64,000 nt of DNA, taken from Klebsiella grimontii (GTDB taxonomy: Bacteria > Pseudomonadota > Gammaproteobacteria > Enterobacterales > Enterobacteriaceae). The DNA is taken from assembly GCF_900200035.1 (NCBI RefSeq), contig NZ_FZTC01000022.1, forward strand, positions 62,001-126,000, read 5' to 3'. A program made the translations under genes and the position numbers. Positions 18,103 through 28,003 of this stretch are shown one piece after another. A model generated the notes under the pieces. The model was given only the letters and a program-made list of their open reading frames with translations. It was not told where the DNA came from and made no database searches. The stretch's first letter is position 1. Each line of letters opens with the position of its first letter.

Positions 18103-20388
18103 ATGCCAGAACAGCCGTTAATCATCGGCGTTCGTCACCACAGCCCGGCCTGCGCCAGGCTGGTGAAAGAACGAATAGAACGCGTGTGCCCGCGCTACGT
18201 TCTGATTGAAGGTCCGGCGGATTTTAACCATCGCCTGGACGAGCTTTTTTTACCCCACCAACTGCCCATCGCCGTCTACAGCTACTGCCAGCAGCAGCAT
18301 GGCGGCGCGGCAGGACGCAGCGCCTGGACGCCGTTCGCCGAATTCTCGCCGGAGTGGCAGGCGCTGCTGGCCGCGCGGGCAACGGGGGCGCATATCCGCT
18401 TTATCGATTTACCCGTCTGGGCGCAGGACGACAACGACAGCGATCCCTCTGACGCCCGCCGCGCCGATGACCATCAGCGCCTGCTCGAGGTCAGCGGCAT
18501 GGAGAATACCGACGCGCTGTGGGACCATCTGTTCGAAGATGAAAACCAGCGCGCCGGGCTGAAACAGGCGCTGGAGACCTGGTTTGTCCAGCTACGCGGC
18601 GACAGCGGCGGCGGCGAAAACAGCCGGCGACGGGAAGCTTATATGGCCCGCTGGCTGGCATGGGCGATGCGGCAAAATAACGGCCCGGTGGTGGTGGTCT
18701 GCGGCGGCTGGCACGCTCCGGCGCTGGCTACCCTGTGGCGGAACTGCCCGGCGCAGGAGCAGGAGCCGGCATTACCGCCTCCGCCGACGCCCGATGCCGT
18801 CACCGGCTGCTATCTGACGCCGTACAGCGAAAAGCGGCTGGACGTACTGGCGGGCTATCTTTCCGGGATGCCGGCGCCGGTCTGGCAGCGCTGGTGCTGG
18901 CAGCTCGGTCAGCGGCAGGCCGGGGAACAGCTGCTGAAAACCCTGCTCGCCCGCCTGCGTCAGCATCGCCTTCCGGCCTCAACCGCCGATTTGGCAGCCG
19001 CCCATCTGCGCGCCATGGCGCTGGCCCGGATGCGCGGCCATACCCAGCCCCTGCGCTGCGACTGGCTTGACGCGCTGGCGGGCTCGTTAATCAAAGAAGC
19101 GCTAAACGCCCCGCTGCCGTGGAGCTATCGCGGCGCCATCCATCCGCAAACCGATCCTATTCTGCTGACCATCGTGGATGCGCTGGCGGGGGCGGATTTC
19201 GGCAAGCTCGCGCCGGGAACGCCGCTGCCGCCGCTGCCGCAGGACGTCGAACGCGAGCTGGCGCGCGTCGGGATTGCCCCGCCGGCGAATCTGAACCTCA
19301 ACCGCTTTGCGCCCGACGGATTAGCGAAAAGTCAGGTATTACACCGGCTGGCCATTCTTGAGATCCCCGGGTTCCAGCAGCGAACCGGCAGCGCGGTAGC
19401 CCTTTCCGGCGATGGCGAAGAGCGCTGGGGAGTGTTTCGCACCATGGAACAGCATGCCGTCCTGATTGAATCCGCCCGCTACGGCGCCTCCCTCGCGGAT
19501 GCCGCGCGACGGCGGCTGGAAGGGAATATTCTCTCCTCCTTTGGCATCAAAAGCCTCGCCGCCAGCCTCAATCAGGCGGCGCTGGCGGGGCTCGCCACCT
19601 TTAGCCAGCAGATGCTGGAACAGCTGGCGCAGCTGATTGCCGAAGAGAGCCAGTTTGCCGAAATGGGGCCAGCGCTGGAGGTGCTGTATGCCCTCTGGCA
19701 GCGGGATGACATCGGCGGCATGCAGAACGCCGCCGTGCTGGAAATCACGCTCAGCGCGGCGCTTGACCGGACGCTGTGGCTCTGCGAATCCAGCGGCGTC
19801 GCCGACGAGAAGCAGTTTCACGCCCATCTGCATAGCTGGCAGACCCTGTGCCACATCCTGCGCGATCTCCACAGCGGCAGCGTTTTACCGGGCGTTTCGC
19901 TCAGCGCCGCTCTCGCGCTGCTTGAACGGCGAATTCACGCAGCCGATGCCGCACCGCTCGACCGCGGCGCGGCGCTTGGCGCGCTGATGCGTCTCGAGCA
20001 CCCCGCCGCTACCGCTGAAACGGCGCTGGCCCTGCTGACGCGGCTGCCCGCGCAGCGTCTGGGAGAGGCGGTACATGGCATGCTGGCGCTGGCCCGCCAT
20101 CAGCTTGCCTGTCAGCCCGCCTTTATCGCTGGCTTCAGCGAGCGTCTCGCCCGTCTGGCGGAAGAGGAGTTTATTCTCGCGCTGCCGGATTTACGCGCGG
20201 CGATGGCCTGGCTGCCGCCCCGCGAACGCGGCGCGCTGGCCCGCCAGGTGCTCGATCACTATCACATGACCATGCTGCCGACCCATGCGCTACAGGCGCC
20301 GGTTTCCTGCTCGCCGCAGCGGTTAATCCATCACCAGCTGTTGGAGCAGCAGGCGCTGGCGGCGCTTCGCCACTGGGGAGGACGCTAA
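18103..20388 (+). CDS. yehM: DUF5682 protein (YehM)
   Basis: A 761-residue cytosolic protein. The N-terminus (IIGVRHHSPACARLVKERIE, then YVLIEGPADFNHRLDELF) is characteristic of the DUF5682 family and is weakly reminiscent of TraB/Tiki-type folds with conserved His and Glu. The rest is helical and Ala/Leu-rich. The start at 18103 follows a gaggga ribosome binding site and lies 10 bp after yehL; a longer upstream reading overlaps yehL and is unlikely. Its stop overlaps the next start (taatg), so it is translationally coupled to yehP. Function is not established. Confidence 0.85.
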   Translation: MPEQPLIIGVRHHSPACARLVKERIERVCPRYVLIEGPADFNHRLDELFLPHQLPIAVYSYCQQQHGGAAGRSAWTPFAEFSPEWQALLAARATGAHIRFIDLPVWAQDDNDSDPSDARRADDHQRLLEVSGMENTDALWDHLFEDENQRAGLKQALETWFVQLRGDSGGGENSRRREAYMARWLAWAMRQNNGPVVVVCGGWHAPALATLWRNCPAQEQEPALPPPPTPDAVTGCYLTPYSEKRLDVLAGYLSGMPAPVWQRWCWQLGQRQAGEQLLKTLLARLRQHRLPASTADLAAAHLRAMALARMRGHTQPLRCDWLDALAGSLIKEALNAPLPWSYRGAIHPQTDPILLTIVDALAGADFGKLAPGTPLPPLPQDVERELARVGIAPPANLNLNRFAPDGLAKSQVLHRLAILEIPGFQQRTGSAVALSGDGEERWGVFRTMEQHAVLIESARYGASLADAARRRLEGNILSSFGIKSLAASLNQAALAGLATFSQQMLEQLAQLIAEESQFAEMGPALEVLYALWQRDDIGGMQNAAVLEITLSAALDRTLWLCESSGVADEKQFHAHLHSWQTLCHILRDLHSGSVLPGVSLSAALALLERRIHAADAAPLDRGAALGALMRLEHPAATAETALALLTRLPAQRLGEAVHGMLALARHQLACQPAFIAGFSERLARLAEEEFILALPDLRAAMAWLPPRERGALARQVLDHYHMTMLPTHALQAPVSCSPQRLIHHQLLEQQALAALRHWGGR

Positions 20389-21524
20389 TGCATCCGCTAT
20401 CCGATATTTTGACAACCCGTGAACTCCAGCGCTGGCGGCTGATTCTGGGCCCGGCCGCCGACAATAGCCTCGGCGGTCTCGACGAGCGTGCCCGCCAGGT
20501 AGACCGGGCCCTGGAGTGGCTTTACGGCCGCGATCCGCAACGGCTGCAGCGGGGCGAGCGGATGGGCGGGCTGGAAGAGTCCGACCTGACGACGCCGGAG
20601 TGGATCAACGCCATTCATACGCTGTTTCCGCAGCCGGTTATCGAGCGGCTGGAGAGCGATGCGGTGCTGCGCTACGGCATTGACGAGGTGGTGACGAATC
20701 TGGAAGTGCTGGAACGAATTAAACCCTCCGAAAGCCTGCTGCGCGCGGTGCTGCATACCAAACATCTGATGAATCCTGACGTGCTGAACGCCGCCCGACA
20801 GCTGGTGCGCCAGGTGGTGGAGCAAATTATGGCCCGGCTGGCAAAAGAGGTTCGTCAGACGTTTTCCGGCGCGCGCGACCGGCAGCGGCCTTCGCGCATC
20901 CCGCTGGCGCGCAACTTTGATTTCAAAGGCACCCTGCGCGCCAACCTCCAGCACTGGGACCCGCAGCGCGGCAAGCTGTACATTGAATCGCCAAAGTTTA
21001 TCAGCCGCGTGAAGCGCCACAGCGAAAAATGGCAGCTGATTTTGCTGGTCGATCAGAGCGGTTCAATGGTGGATTCCGTGATTCATTCCGCGGTCATGGC
21101 GGCCTGCTTATGGCAGTTGCCCGGCATTCGCACGCACCTCGTGGCGTTCGACACCAGCGTGGTGGATCTCACGGCGGATGTCGCCGACCCGGTCGAGCTG
21201 CTGATGAAAGTTCAGCTCGGCGGCGGCACCCATATCGCCCAGGCCGTAGAGTATGCGCGGCAGCTGATTGAGCAACCGCACAAGAGCGTGATTGTGCTGG
21301 TGAGCGACTTTTTTGAAGGCGGAGCGAACTCGCTGTTGATTAACCAGGTCAAGCAGAGCGTACAAAGCGGCATCAAAGTCCTCGGCCTGGCGGCGCTGGA
21401 CGACGCGGCGTCCCCCTGTTATGACCATGAAATGGCCCAGTCGCTGGTCAACGTCGGGGCGCAAATCGCCGCCATGACGCCCGGCGAGCTCGCCTCCTGG
21501 CTGGCGGAGAATTTACAATCATGA
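20388..21524 (+). CDS. yehP: VWA-domain protein (YehP)
   Basis: A 378-residue protein with a C-terminal von Willebrand A domain. The MIDAS motif DxSxS is LLVDQSGSMVDS near residue 221, with the later MIDAS Thr probably in LGGGTHIAQAVEYA. The N-terminal half is helical and family-specific. MoxR ATPases and VWA proteins act as pairs in many bacteria, so YehL is the likely partner. The start overlaps the yehM stop by 1 bp and the end overlaps the yehQ start by 4 bp, which indicates tight translational coupling. There is no signal peptide, so it is likely cytosolic. Confidence 0.9.
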   Translation: MHPLSDILTTRELQRWRLILGPAADNSLGGLDERARQVDRALEWLYGRDPQRLQRGERMGGLEESDLTTPEWINAIHTLFPQPVIERLESDAVLRYGIDEVVTNLEVLERIKPSESLLRAVLHTKHLMNPDVLNAARQLVRQVVEQIMARLAKEVRQTFSGARDRQRPSRIPLARNFDFKGTLRANLQHWDPQRGKLYIESPKFISRVKRHSEKWQLILLVDQSGSMVDSVIHSAVMAACLWQLPGIRTHLVAFDTSVVDLTADVADPVELLMKVQLGGGTHIAQAVEYARQLIEQPHKSVIVLVSDFFEGGANSLLINQVKQSVQSGIKVLGLAALDDAASPCYDHEMAQSLVNVGAQIAAMTPGELASWLAENLQS

Positions 21525-23527
21525 TGCCTTTACGCCCTGAATTACTGGAGCTCACGCCGCAGGCGCTCACCGCGCTGAGCAACGCCGGGTTTGTGAAACG
21601 CGCTCAAAAAGAGCTGGATAACGGCAATATCCCCGCGCTGGAGCAGGATGAGGCCGGTACGCTGACCGCCGTTTTTCGCGATGGTACCCGTACCCGGCTG
21701 GAAAAAGATCGGGCACTCAAAGAGTCTAGCTGTACCTGCGGCGCTAGCGGCATGTGCCGCCATCGCGTGATGCTGATCCTGAGCTATCAGCGCGCCAACG
21801 CCGGTCACGCGGCTCCTGAAGGGGAGCCAAACGCTGACGAGCGCTGGCATCCCGGCCTGTGGCAGGAGGAGCTGGCCACCCTGCCCGAGTCGATTCTCAA
21901 GCGGGCGCAGCAGCTGGCGGATAAAGGGCTGACGGTGGAATTGTTCTGCCGACCCAACGAAACGCCGTCGGCAAAGCTGCCGATGAGCGATGTGCGTTTT
22001 TATTCCCGCAGCAGTATCCGCTTTGCCCGCTGCGACTGCATCGAAGGCTCCCTGTGCGAGCATATCGCGCTGGCGGTGCAGGCCTTTACCGACGCCGAAG
22101 CCCAACAGCCGGGCTTTACGCATCTGGTCTGGCAAACCCGCAGCCGCAGGGTCGCCGCCCGCGGCGGACCTTTTGCTACGCCCGAGGGCGAAGCCTGTCG
22201 ACAAAGCCTCCGTCAGCTAAGCCAACTGCTGTGGCAAAACGGCGTCAGCCAGCCGCCAATCAGCTTCGAAGCCGCGTTCACCCGCGCGCAGCGCGCAGCG
22301 CATGCGGCCAACTGGCGCTGGGTCATCGGCGCGCTTGCCGAGCTGCGCGAAGGCGTCGATGCCTGCCAGCAGCGCGCCAGCCACTACGTGCCTGAGCAGC
22401 TGCTGGCCCAGCTCGCGGGCCTTAATGCCCGTCTTGAGAGCGCCGACCGAATGGCGCAGCTTGCCGATGCCGGCCAGACGCCGCCCCTGCCGTGGCGCAC
22501 CGTCGTCGGTCAGGGTATTGCCGGTGAAGCGCAGCTCGATCATCTGCGGCTGATTTCCCTTGGCATGCGCGGCTGGCAGGATAACCAGCAGTACGGCTTA
22601 CGTCTCTGGTTTAGCGATCCGGATACCGGCAGCATTTTGCATCTGTCGCACCGCTGGCCGCTGGCTGAACGGGCGCAAAATCCGCTATGGCAGCGCCGCC
22701 TGTTTACCTTTCAGGCCGGCATACTGGCGGGCGGGCAAATCATTACCCGGTCAGCGCGCCGCACTGCCGGCGGCGAGCTGCTGCTGGGCGCCCGTCAGCG
22801 CCTGAGCAGCAGCCTTCCGCTCACCGAAGATGCCTGGCTTTTGCTCAGCGCGCCGCTGCGGCAGCCGGGCGCCGCGGCCCTGCGTGAGTATCTGCGCCAG
22901 CGCCCCCCGACCTGGGTGCGCCCGCTCAATCAGGTTGATAACCTGTTTATTCTGCCGGTGGAGGCCTGCCTTGCCGTCGGATGGGACGCCGCCCGGCAAA
23001 CGCTGGATGCGCAGGTCCTCAGCGGCGTGGGAGAAAACAACGTTTTGTACTTGTCCCTTCCCGCCTCCGCCAGCGCGCCGTATGCCGTTGAGCGGATGGC
23101 GGCGCTGCTCAGACAAGAGGACGATCCGGTGGTGATGGTTTCCGGGTTGGTCAGCTTTCATCACGGGCAGCTTAGCCTGGAGCCGCTGGTCATGATGACC
23201 CGTACCCGCGCCTGGGCGCTGAACGCCGAGCCGCTTCCCGTCGCGCCGTTGCCTGTTGGCGATGTACTGCCGCCGCGCTCGCCGGCCCTGAGCCTGTTGC
23301 AGCGCGCCCGGACGCTACTGATCCAGATAGCGCACAACGGCCTGCGCTATCAGCAAAAGAGCCTGTTTCGCGAGGCCGCCACGCTGGGCGGCGAGTCGAC
23401 GAACCAGGGTTTTAGCCATCTTGCGCGTCTGCTTCAGCAACTGGGCGAGAGCGAAACGGCCACCGCCGAGGATACGCTCAGCGCCATCGCGCAACTCTGT
23501 ATACAATTAGAGATGATGATTGATTAA
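21521..23527 (+). CDS. yehQ: SWIM zinc-finger protein (YehQ)
   Basis: A 668-residue protein. Near residues 70-82 it has a SWIM-type CxCx(n)CxH motif (SCTCGASGMCRHRVMLIL). A second similar cluster follows at about residues 167-182 (FARCDCIEGSLCEHIALAV), so the protein carries two SWIM-like fingers. SWIM domains bind DNA or proteins. The remainder is not recognisable by eye. It is translationally coupled to yehP by a 4-bp overlap and is followed 12 bp later by yehR. Together with the WGR domain of the first gene, it suggests that this operon acts on nucleic acid, but this is an inference. Confidence 0.87.
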   Translation: MMPLRPELLELTPQALTALSNAGFVKRAQKELDNGNIPALEQDEAGTLTAVFRDGTRTRLEKDRALKESSCTCGASGMCRHRVMLILSYQRANAGHAAPEGEPNADERWHPGLWQEELATLPESILKRAQQLADKGLTVELFCRPNETPSAKLPMSDVRFYSRSSIRFARCDCIEGSLCEHIALAVQAFTDAEAQQPGFTHLVWQTRSRRVAARGGPFATPEGEACRQSLRQLSQLLWQNGVSQPPISFEAAFTRAQRAAHAANWRWVIGALAELREGVDACQQRASHYVPEQLLAQLAGLNARLESADRMAQLADAGQTPPLPWRTVVGQGIAGEAQLDHLRLISLGMRGWQDNQQYGLRLWFSDPDTGSILHLSHRWPLAERAQNPLWQRRLFTFQAGILAGGQIITRSARRTAGGELLLGARQRLSSSLPLTEDAWLLLSAPLRQPGAAALREYLRQRPPTWVRPLNQVDNLFILPVEACLAVGWDAARQTLDAQVLSGVGENNVLYLSLPASASAPYAVERMAALLRQEDDPVVMVSGLVSFHHGQLSLEPLVMMTRTRAWALNAEPLPVAPLPVGDVLPPRSPALSLLQRARTLLIQIAHNGLRYQQKSLFREAATLGGESTNQGFSHLARLLQQLGESETATAEDTLSAIAQLCIQLEMMID

Positions 23528-23539
23528 CAAGGAATGATA

Positions 23540-24001
23540 ATGAAATTTAACCGCAGGATCACCGTCGCTCTGGGCGCAACGCTATTGATGGCCACGCTTG
23601 TCGGCTGCGATAACAACAAAGATGAGGTCAAAACGTTCAACAACACGATCAACGGCGTTGACCTGACCTACACCTATCACTACAAAGACGATGTCGTTAC
23701 CCGCCAGGACGCGGATAACACTATCCCCTATAAATCGCTCGGCGTGAGCAACGAAGAGCAGGCGCGCAAGGTCATCGACCCCATCGGCGCGGCCTACAGC
23801 AAAATCAAAGGCGTCACCCACAGCGTCGACTATAAAGAGAACGTCGCGCAGGAACACCTCTCCATCGACTTTAATCAGGCTAAAATCAGCGAGCTATGTC
23901 ACCTGCCGGGGGCCAGCTTTTCCGACTGTTCACAAAAGTTTATTTCGCTGAGCGAGTCGGAGAAATTGCTGAAATCGCAGGGTTTTAAAGAAGTGAAATA
24001 G
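23540..24001 (+). CDS. yehR: Lipoprotein YehR (DUF1307)
   Basis: A 153-residue lipoprotein. The signal sequence ends in the lipobox LVGC with the modified Cys around residue 23, followed by DNN, so the Asp at +2 would favour inner-membrane retention. The remainder matches the DUF1307 family of small lipoproteins typified by E. coli YehR. The ATG at 23540 is preferred over the one at 23534 because aagga lies at a 6-bp spacing. It closes the yeh operon. Its role with the preceding cytosolic proteins is unclear, and it may be an independent passenger. Confidence 0.88.
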   Translation: MKFNRRITVALGATLLMATLVGCDNNKDEVKTFNNTINGVDLTYTYHYKDDVVTRQDADNTIPYKSLGVSNEEQARKVIDPIGAAYSKIKGVTHSVDYKENVAQEHLSIDFNQAKISELCHLPGASFSDCSQKFISLSESEKLLKSQGFKEVK

Positions 24002-24021
24002 CCTTGCCTGGTCTGGAGAAC

Positions 24022-24105
24022 TCCCGGCTGGCGCTACGCAAGCCGGGTTACGGGGCCGTGCCTTCGGGTAGCCCGGTTCAGGCGTTTACGCCGCAAGCCG
24101 GGGGA
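24022..24105. repeat. REP-like intergenic repeat pair (unit 2)
   Basis: Between convergent yehR and yehS. It contains cccggctggcgctacgcaag around 24023-24047 and gtagcccggttcaggcg at 24068 onward, ending in gccggggg. It is the same family as the unit at 3867 and probably acts as a shared 3'-end structure. Confidence 0.75.
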
Positions 24106-24111
24106 GGCATA

Positions 24112-24579
24112 TCACGATTTCGCGTGTTCGCGCTCGGTCAGCCCGCGCAGGAAGTAGCGCAGGAACTGATCGCCGCATTCGCGGAAGTTTTTATGCTCCG
24201 GGGCGCGCATCATGGCGGTGATTTCCGGCATGGAGACGCGGAATTTCTGCTGGGTGAGGATAGCGAGAATATCATCCGTCTTCAGGGAGAAGGCGATTCG
24301 CAGCTTTTTCAGCACGATGTTGTTGTTGACCCGGCGCTCGACAGCGAGCGGCGGCGCGGATTCATCTTTACCGCGCTTCGCGTAAATCAGGCCGTTAAGG
24401 AAATTGGACAGCACAATATCCGGGCAACGCGCAAACCCCTCTTCGTCTTCTTTTTTCAGCCAGGGAACCAGCTGTTCCGCGCTCACCGGCGCATCCGCCA
24501 GCGCAAAAATACTTACCAGGCCGTTGTTGTTGGTTTTCAGGGTGTAGCGCAGGCTACGTAAGATATCGTTACTGATCAT
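24112..24579 (-). CDS. yehS: DUF1456 protein YehS
   Basis: A 155-residue cytosolic protein matching the YehS/DUF1456 family. It consists of two similar helical halves of about 65 residues (NDILRSLRYTLKTNNNGLVSIF, and later NNIVLKKLRIAFSLKTDDILAIL), each with a conserved L-R-x-(A/T)-(F/L) pattern. The function is not established. It lies between yehR and btsR as in E. coli and is read leftward. The next gene upstream, btsR, reads in the same direction but its stop at 24633 leaves a 53-bp gap, so yehS could be cotranscribed with btsSR. Confidence 0.85.
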   Translation of the reverse strand: MISNDILRSLRYTLKTNNNGLVSIFALADAPVSAEQLVPWLKKEDEEGFARCPDIVLSNFLNGLIYAKRGKDESAPPLAVERRVNNNIVLKKLRIAFSLKTDDILAILTQQKFRVSMPEITAMMRAPEHKNFRECGDQFLRYFLRGLTEREHAKS

Positions 24580-24632
24580 ATTGCCTTCATGATGAAAAAT
24601 TCTGCCGCTCAGTCTATCACGATTCCGCCATT

Positions 24633-25352
24633 TTACAGCCCAATCGCCTCTTTCAGGCTCTTCAGATAGCGGCGGCTGACCGGTACCGTTTGCCCGGCGC
24701 GCATCAGCAGCTCCGCCTGGCCGTTCTCCTCAAAGCGGATCTCCTTGAGATGGGACATGTTGACCAGGTACTGGCGATGGCAGCGCAGCAGCGGCGTGCG
24801 GCTCTCCAGGGTGCGCAGGGTCAGCTCGGTAAAGCCCTCCTTTCCTTCGCAGTCGGTGACGTAAATCCCGCTCATCCGGCTGCTGACGAAGGCCACGTCT
24901 TCCATCTGCAGCAGCCAGATCCGGCTGTGTCCGGTGCAGGGAATGTACTTCAGCGCCTGCTGAGTATCGTCGAGGACGGTCATATCCTGCAGGCTGCGCT
25001 CCTGGCGCAGACGAACCAGCGTTTTTTCCAGCCGGGCGGATTCAATCGGCTTCAGTAAATAATCAAACGCATGCTCTTCAAAGGCCTTCACCGCGTACTC
25101 GTCAAACGCGGTGAGGAAGACGATATAGGGGCGATGCTCGGGATCGAGCATGCCGACCATCTCCAGGCCGCTGATGCGCGGCATCTGGATATCCAGAAAC
25201 AGCACGTCCGGGCGCAGCTTGTGCACCGCGCCAATCGCTTCGACGGCATTCCCGCATTCGCCGACGATCTCAATATCAGGCTGGGTCTCCAGCAAAATAC
25301 GCAGGTTTTCACGCGCCAGCGGCTCGTCGTCGACAATTAATACTTTTAACAT
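24633..25352 (-). CDS. btsR: Response regulator BtsR (YehT), LytTR family
   Basis: A 239-residue response regulator. The receiver domain has acidic residues D8/D9, the phospho-acceptor D54 (LFLDIQMP) and a later conserved K (LLKPIE). The C-terminal LytTR DNA-binding domain follows from about residue 135 ([22 protein letters not shown]). It pairs with BtsS, the pyruvate-sensing kinase; in E. coli the pair induces the pyruvate/H+ symporter gene btsT. The start at 25352 is set by a ggagg ribosome binding site 7-8 bp upstream. The start overlaps the btsS stop by 7 bp, indicating coupled translation. btsT itself is not in this window. Confidence 0.96.
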   Translation of the reverse strand: MLKVLIVDDEPLARENLRILLETQPDIEIVGECGNAVEAIGAVHKLRPDVLFLDIQMPRISGLEMVGMLDPEHRPYIVFLTAFDEYAVKAFEEHAFDYLLKPIESARLEKTLVRLRQERSLQDMTVLDDTQQALKYIPCTGHSRIWLLQMEDVAFVSSRMSGIYVTDCEGKEGFTELTLRTLESRTPLLRCHRQYLVNMSHLKEIRFEENGQAELLMRAGQTVPVSRRYLKSLKEAIGL

Positions 25353-27034
25353 GCGTTGTCCTCCACAGGCAGTCTCAGCGTGACGCGGGTAAAACATTCC
25401 GGTTCGCAGGTTACGGTGATCCCGCAGTCGGCGCCGAAGCGCGCCCGCAGCCGGCGGTCGACCAGGTTCATGCCCAGCCCGCTGGCGCTGGGTTTGTCCT
25501 GGTACAGCCCGGCATTATCTTCAATATCCAGCTGCAGCCAGCGTTCGTGTTGACTGGCGCGGATGGTGATCTCGCCCACCCCGAGGTGCTGCGAAGTCCC
25601 GTGTTTAATGGCGTTTTCGACGATTGGCTGCAGGGTAAACGCCGGAAGCTGATGCTGTCCCAGCGCTTCGGGCACCAGCATCTGAATCTGTAAATTGGCC
25701 TGAAAACGCGCTTTCTCAATCTGCAGATAGGCGTTCACATGCTCAATTTCATCCGCCAGGGTGACGATTTCCGCAGGCCGCTTCAGGTTTTTGCGAAAAA
25801 AGGTCGACAGATACTGCACCAGCTGTCCGGCCTGGTCGCTATCGCGGCGAATCACCGCTTTTAGCGTATTCAGCGCGTTGAACAGGAAATGCGGGTTCAC
25901 CTGGGCGTGCAGCAGTTTGATTTCCGATTGCGTCAGCAGCGCTTTTTGCCGTTCATACTGACCGGCCAGGATCTGCGCCGACAGCAGCTGCGCAATCCCC
26001 TCTCCCAGCGTACGGTTGATCGAGCTGAACAGGCGGTTCTTCGCTTCATAGAGCTTAATGGTGCCGATCACCCGCTGATTTTCGCCGCGCAGCGGGATAA
26101 CCAGCGTCGATCCCAGCTTACAGTTGGGATGAATCGAGCAGCGGTAAGGCACTTCGTTGCCGTCGGCGTAAACGACTTCGCCGGAATCTATCGCCTTTTG
26201 GGTATACAGCGAAGAGATGGGTTTACCGGGAAGGTGGTGATCGTCGCCGATCCCGGTAAACGCCAGCAGCTTATCGCGATCGGTTATCGCCACCGCGCCG
26301 ATATCCAGCTCCTGGATCAGCACCTGCGCGACCTTCATGCTGTTCTCTTCGTTAAATCCCTGACGCAGGATCCCTTCCGTCGACGCGGCAACCTTCAGCG
26401 CCGTGGCTGAGAAAGCCGAGGTATATTTTTCAAACATCGCCCGCTTATCCAGCAGGATGCGCATAAACAGCGCCGCCCCGACGGTGTTGGTAACCATCAT
26501 GGGCGCGGCTATGCTCTGTACCAGATGCAGCGCATCTTCGAACGGGCGAGCGATAAGTAGAATAATCAGCATCTGCACCATTTCGGCGAAAAAGGTGATC
26601 GCGCCGGCGGTAAGCGGGCTAAAGACTTTATCCGGCCGCCCGCGTTTGACCAGAATGCTGTGCACCAGGCCGCCGAGTAGACCCTCGACGATGGTGGACA
26701 CCATGCAGCTCAGCGCCGTCATGCCGCCCAGCGAGTAGCGGTGAAGGCCGCCGGTCAGCCCCACCAGACCGCCGACTACCGGGCCGCCCAGCAGGCCGCC
26801 CATTACCGCGCCGATGGCCCGCGTATTGGCGATCGAGTCTTCGATATGCAGGCCGAAGTAGGTGCCGAGGATGCAGAAAATGGAAAAGGTCACGTAGCAC
26901 AGCAGCTTGTGCGGTAATCGGACGGTGACCTGCATTAACGGGATGAACAGCCGCGTTTTGCTCATCAGCCACGCGATGACCAAAAACACGCACATCTGCT
27001 GAAGCAGCAGCAACACCAGATCGAACTCGTACAT
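25346..27034 (-). CDS. btsS: Pyruvate-sensing histidine kinase BtsS (YehU)
   Basis: A 562-residue LytS-type sensor kinase. The N-terminal third has about five or six membrane segments (LytS-YhcK type, with the [21 protein letters not shown] stretch nearby), then a GAF-like domain and a His_kinase/HATPase C-terminus. The phospho-accepting His lies in the [12 protein letters not shown] motif and the N box in IVENAIKHG. It follows E. coli YehU almost residue for residue. BtsS is a high-affinity extracellular pyruvate receptor. The start at 27034 gives the E. coli-like N-terminus [14 protein letters not shown]; a 5-residue longer start at 27049 is possible. mlrA diverges about 210 bp away. Confidence 0.96.
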   Translation of the reverse strand: MYEFDLVLLLLQQMCVFLVIAWLMSKTRLFIPLMQVTVRLPHKLLCYVTFSIFCILGTYFGLHIEDSIANTRAIGAVMGGLLGGPVVGGLVGLTGGLHRYSLGGMTALSCMVSTIVEGLLGGLVHSILVKRGRPDKVFSPLTAGAITFFAEMVQMLIILLIARPFEDALHLVQSIAAPMMVTNTVGAALFMRILLDKRAMFEKYTSAFSATALKVAASTEGILRQGFNEENSMKVAQVLIQELDIGAVAITDRDKLLAFTGIGDDHHLPGKPISSLYTQKAIDSGEVVYADGNEVPYRCSIHPNCKLGSTLVIPLRGENQRVIGTIKLYEAKNRLFSSINRTLGEGIAQLLSAQILAGQYERQKALLTQSEIKLLHAQVNPHFLFNALNTLKAVIRRDSDQAGQLVQYLSTFFRKNLKRPAEIVTLADEIEHVNAYLQIEKARFQANLQIQMLVPEALGQHQLPAFTLQPIVENAIKHGTSQHLGVGEITIRASQHERWLQLDIEDNAGLYQDKPSASGLGMNLVDRRLRARFGADCGITVTCEPECFTRVTLRLPVEDNAC

Positions 27035-27244
27035 ACCCGCAGACCACACTTCATTTGAAAGCGCGTAACATACACTGCTTGCTTATAACTTTCTTTGAAG
27101 CAATACATGAAAATGATAATTCATGGTTAAGATCACACTTCTCCGCGTCTCGACGGTCCTTTTTTGTACAAAAAACAGACAAAAATTCCCGCTTCGGCAA
27201 ACAGCTTCTACAGTTAATGGAGGAGAACACAGCGGGAGGAGAAA

Positions 27245-28003
27245 ATGGCGCTTTATACAATCGGCGAAGTTGCCCAGCTTTGCGATATCAATCCCGTGAC
27301 GTTACGCGCCTGGCAGCGGCGCTACGGATTACTGAAACCCCAGCGTAGCGACGGCGGTCATCGCCTGTTCAACGAATATGAAATAGACCGCATTCGCGAA
27401 ATTAAGCGCTGGATTGAGTCCGGCGTGCAGGTCGGGAAAGTGAAAACGCTGCTGATGGATAACGAGCAAGAGGTGGCCGACGGCTGGCGCGCTCAGCAGG
27501 AGATCCTGCTCGGCTATTTGCAAACCGGTAGCTATCATCGCCTGCGCATGTGGCTTAAGGAGCGCAACCACAGCGACTCTGCGCAAATTCTGGTCAAGCA
27601 CCTGATTAACCCTTTACGCCAGCGCCTGCTTAGCCCGCAGCCGACGTTGCTGGCGCTGCGTGGCATCCTTGACGGTATTTTGATTAATCATATCGCCCGC
27701 AGTCTGTCATCCACGGCAAAATATCCCGGTAACCATGCGCTGGTTGTGGGCTGGAACGTTAGCGATATTACCCGGCTATGGCTGGAGGGATGGATAGCCA
27801 GTGAGCAGGGCTGGCGGGTGGATATTCTCGCCCATTCGCTAAACCAGCTCCGGCCGGAACTTTTCCCCGAGAGTACGTTGATGGTCTGGTGCGGAGAGAC
27901 GCCCTGCAGCGCCCAGGTCAACCAAATGCGTCTCTGGGAGCAGCAGGGGCAGATTATCTGGCTCAATCACGCCACCGCCACGTCACCCGGAGGCGGCGCC
28001 TGA
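27245..28003 (+). CDS. mlrA: MerR-like regulator MlrA (YehV)
   Basis: A 252-residue MerR-type regulator. The N-terminal winged helix is LYTIGEVAQLCDINPVTLRA followed by WQRRYGLLKPQRSDGGHRLF. The C-terminal part resembles a cobalamin-binding-like helical domain as in E. coli MlrA. In E. coli it activates csgD, and so curli and cellulose production, downstream of the RpoS/c-di-GMP network. A ggaggag ribosome binding site lies 4-5 bp upstream of the ATG. The last residues (SPGGGA) are encoded by a REP-like repeat unit that starts inside the gene, so the C-terminus may differ from relatives. The curli genes are not in this window. Confidence 0.93.
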   Translation: MALYTIGEVAQLCDINPVTLRAWQRRYGLLKPQRSDGGHRLFNEYEIDRIREIKRWIESGVQVGKVKTLLMDNEQEVADGWRAQQEILLGYLQTGSYHRLRMWLKERNHSDSAQILVKHLINPLRQRLLSPQPTLLALRGILDGILINHIARSLSSTAKYPGNHALVVGWNVSDITRLWLEGWIASEQGWRVDILAHSLNQLRPELFPESTLMVWCGETPCSAQVNQMRLWEQQGQIIWLNHATATSPGGGA

